In this document: positions 62,499 to 64,000 of the stretch, in pieces
Position numbering within the stretch: position 1 is the first letter of the stretch
How the letters are laid out: each line of letters opens with the position of its first letter
Assembly: GCA_945877575.1 (NCBI GenBank)
Contig: CAMDUE010000002.1
Location: forward strand, 124,001-188,000
Source: Chitinophaga pinensis
GTDB taxonomy: Bacteria > Bacteroidota > Bacteroidia > NS11-12g > UBA955
Direction: 5' to 3'
DNA length: 64,000 bases
The notes under the pieces: generated by a model
Seen by the model: only the letters and a program-made list of their open reading frames with translations
Databases searched by the model: none
Told to the model about the DNA's origin: nothing
Made by a program: the position numbers and the translations under genes

Positions 62499-63567
62499 TG
62501 TAATCCCAGTAACAAAACCCTTCCTCCCACCCATCGAAGAGTATATGGCCCAAGTTCAAAGAGCCTATAACAATGAATGGCTTACCAACCGGGGTGAGTT
62601 GGTGTTAGAATTGGAAACCAAAATTCAAGAGTATCTGGGTTCAAAATCTAAGCCAATTGCTATGAATAATGGTACTATTCCTTTACAAATAGCTATTAAA
62701 CTATTGGGCGGCGGAGGTGAAATTATTACAACACCGTTTAGTTATGTAGCAACGACGAGCACGATAGTTTGGGAGGGATGTACTCCCGTTTTTGTGGATA
62801 TAGACCCAGTTTATTGGACGATTGACGAAACTAAAATTGAGGAAGCTATTACTGAAAAAACTACGTGTATCTTGGCTACTCATGTATTTGGAAACCCGTG
62901 TAATGTTGAGGAAATTGAGCGAATAGCTAAAAAGCACAACTTATATGTTATTTATGATGCTGCTCACTGTTTTGGGGTTAAATATAAGGGGAAATCGATT
63001 TTTGATTGGGGGGACATTAGTACTTGTTCGTTCCATGCAACCAAAATTTTTCATACAGGGGAAGGTGGGGCAGCATTTGTAAACAATGAAGAGTTGTATG
63101 AAAAGGTGTTTTATTCTCATAATTTTGGTCATAACGGTCCTACAGATTTTCAGGGTGTAGGTATAAATGGAAAGATGAGTGAGTTACAGGCGGCGATGGG
63201 TTTAGCAGTGTTACCAAACATGAAAAGTATTTTGTTAAGAAGGAAGGATAATTTTTTAAGATATGAAAAAAATTTTAAAAGAGAATTTCAAATAGTCAAA
63301 TTGCGTGAAGGTACAGAATGGAATTATTCTTATGTGCAATTAGTATTAGAATCATCAGAACAAGTAGAAACATTAAAAATTAAATGTTTAGAAGATGGAA
63401 TTATGATTAGGCGATATTTTTTTCCTTCGTTAAACCAATTGAATTATGTTGATTCTCAAAGTTGTCCAATTGCGGAAGGGCTGTCAAAATCAATTGTGAC
63501 TTTACCAAGTTATTATGATTTATCAGAAGTAATTCAAAACAGGATAATTGGTATAATAAATGAGTAA
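62491..63567 (+). CDS. DegT/DnrJ/EryC1/StrS sugar aminotransferase
   Basis: A 358-residue PLP enzyme that puts an amino group on a keto-sugar nucleotide. It opens VTKPFLPPIEEYMAQVQRAYNNEWLTNRGELV, has NNGTIPLQIAIKLLG (PLP phosphate), DAAHCFGVKYKG (Asp about 155) and the PLP lysine in SFHATKIFHTGEGGA (about 184). It resembles dTDP-4-amino-4,6-dideoxyhexose transaminases such as VioA/FdtB. Its product may be N-acylated later. It overlaps WbqC by 8 bp. Confidence 0.9.
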   Translation: MNNVIPVTKPFLPPIEEYMAQVQRAYNNEWLTNRGELVLELETKIQEYLGSKSKPIAMNNGTIPLQIAIKLLGGGGEIITTPFSYVATTSTIVWEGCTPVFVDIDPVYWTIDETKIEEAITEKTTCILATHVFGNPCNVEEIERIAKKHNLYVIYDAAHCFGVKYKGKSIFDWGDISTCSFHATKIFHTGEGGAAFVNNEELYEKVFYSHNFGHNGPTDFQGVGINGKMSELQAAMGLAVLPNMKSILLRRKDNFLRYEKNFKREFQIVKLREGTEWNYSYVQLVLESSEQVETLKIKCLEDGIMIRRYFFPSLNQLNYVDSQSCPIAEGLSKSIVTLPSYYDLSEVIQNRIIGIINE

Positions 63568-64000
63568 AAAAAAGATTGCCATTATGCAACCTTATTTTTT
63601 TCCTTACATAGGATATTTTCAACTTATCAATGCTGTAGATGAATTTGTCATTTATGACAATATAGAATTCACAAAGAAAGGATGGATAAATAGGAACCGA
63701 ATTTTAGTAAACGGAACTGATGCTTTAATATCGCTTCCTATTAAAAAGGATTCAGATTATCTACACGTTAACGAGAGATTTTTAGCTGATACCTGGGAAG
63801 TAGATCGAAAAAAGTTGCTTAATAGAATCACAGAATCATATAGGAAGGCGCCATACTTTAAGGAAACATACGCAGTACTCGAGGAGTGTATTATGTATGA
63901 TGACCGAAATCTTTTCAAGTTTATTTTGTATTCGCTACAAACTTTGATGCAATATTTGAATATTGATACAAAGCTCTTAGTATCTTCTTCTGTTCCAATA
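63560..64000 (+). CDS. WbqC family protein, 3' end beyond the window
   Basis: At least 147 codons from ATG 63560. It opens KKIAIMQPYFFPYIGYFQLINAVDEFVIYDNIEFTKKGWINRNRI (split: MQPYFFPYIGYFQLI at about 9), the signature of the WbqC family, found in polysaccharide loci beside sugar aminotransferases. The biochemical role is not established; a role in making an amino-acyl or amino-sugar modification is inferred from context. Confidence 0.88.
   Translation, partial: MSKKKIAIMQPYFFPYIGYFQLINAVDEFVIYDNIEFTKKGWINRNRILVNGTDALISLPIKKDSDYLHVNERFLADTWEVDRKKLLNRITESYRKAPYFKETYAVLEECIMYDDRNLFKFILYSLQTLMQYLNIDTKLLVSSSVPI

Overview
The window looks like a chromosomal segment of a Bacteroidota bacterium, probably Flavobacteriia-like. 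The evidence is type IX secretion (T9SS) C-terminal domains, TAnnTTTG -7 promoter boxes with almost no Shine-Dalgarno sequences, Bacteroidota families (DUF4286, DUF4403, RicT with cysteine motifs, a CarB without the MGS domain, an Ig-like lipoprotein) and moderately low GC. I saw no rRNA or tRNA genes, CRISPR arrays, insertion sequences or prophage.

Layout. 0-2.1 kb: a phytol-kinase/DUF92 membrane fusion (cut by the window edge) divergent from a homogentisate-phytyltransferase-like UbiA protein. 2.2-13.8 kb: carB, ricT, LD-carboxypeptidase, purS, selU, gapA and small proteins. 13.8-23.4 kb: a 1,238-residue T9SS protein, pyrF, coaE, yajC, nusB, an M43 metalloprotease, iscX and a ferredoxin. 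23.5-31.3 kb: acyl-CoA dehydrogenase, gmd and fcl (GDP-fucose), two cell-surface-type hypotheticals, and menA-menC. 32-39.5 kb: an rRNA methyltransferase, an M16 protease pair, ybeY, mnmG and a lipoprotein. 39.47-39.77 kb: a gene-free AT-rich gap with a near-perfect parS site next to mnmG, proposed here as the replication origin or its close neighbourhood. 39.8-53 kb: pheS, lpxH, prfA, rpoN, rbfA, a LolC-type permease, an ABC exporter, a B12-binding protein, comB, a broken ATPase gene, purQ, aroQ and an enoyl-CoA hydratase. 53.1-64 kb: a capsule or O-antigen locus with wza/wzc-type export genes, a wzm/wzt ABC exporter and sugar-nucleotide genes, running off the right edge. Left of 39.6 kb genes lie on both strands (about 20 plus, 18 minus); right of it all but one lie on the plus strand.

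The most unusual feature is a dispersed family of degenerate heptanucleotide arrays. I find ten blocks in which sequence advances in strict 7-bp words (GGTAGTG, GGTCGGT, GGTTTCG, GGACTTT, GACCACG, TACCTGN and similar) without losing register; several blocks are exactly 24 words (168 bp). Some lie between genes, but three lie inside conserved genes (lpxH, the LolC-type permease, comB), where they are translated in one shared frame as seven-residue repeats of the LVxGxGx type. Others supply stop codons, C-terminal tails or the whole leader up to a start codon. No known element class that I can name explains them.

Two more genome-wide signals show. At least ten genes have a TAnnTTTG (or one-mismatch) box exactly 4 nt before the start codon, which predicts leaderless mRNAs and settles several starts. 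The 12-mer TTTTTCGGGGGA occurs six times exactly, far above chance.
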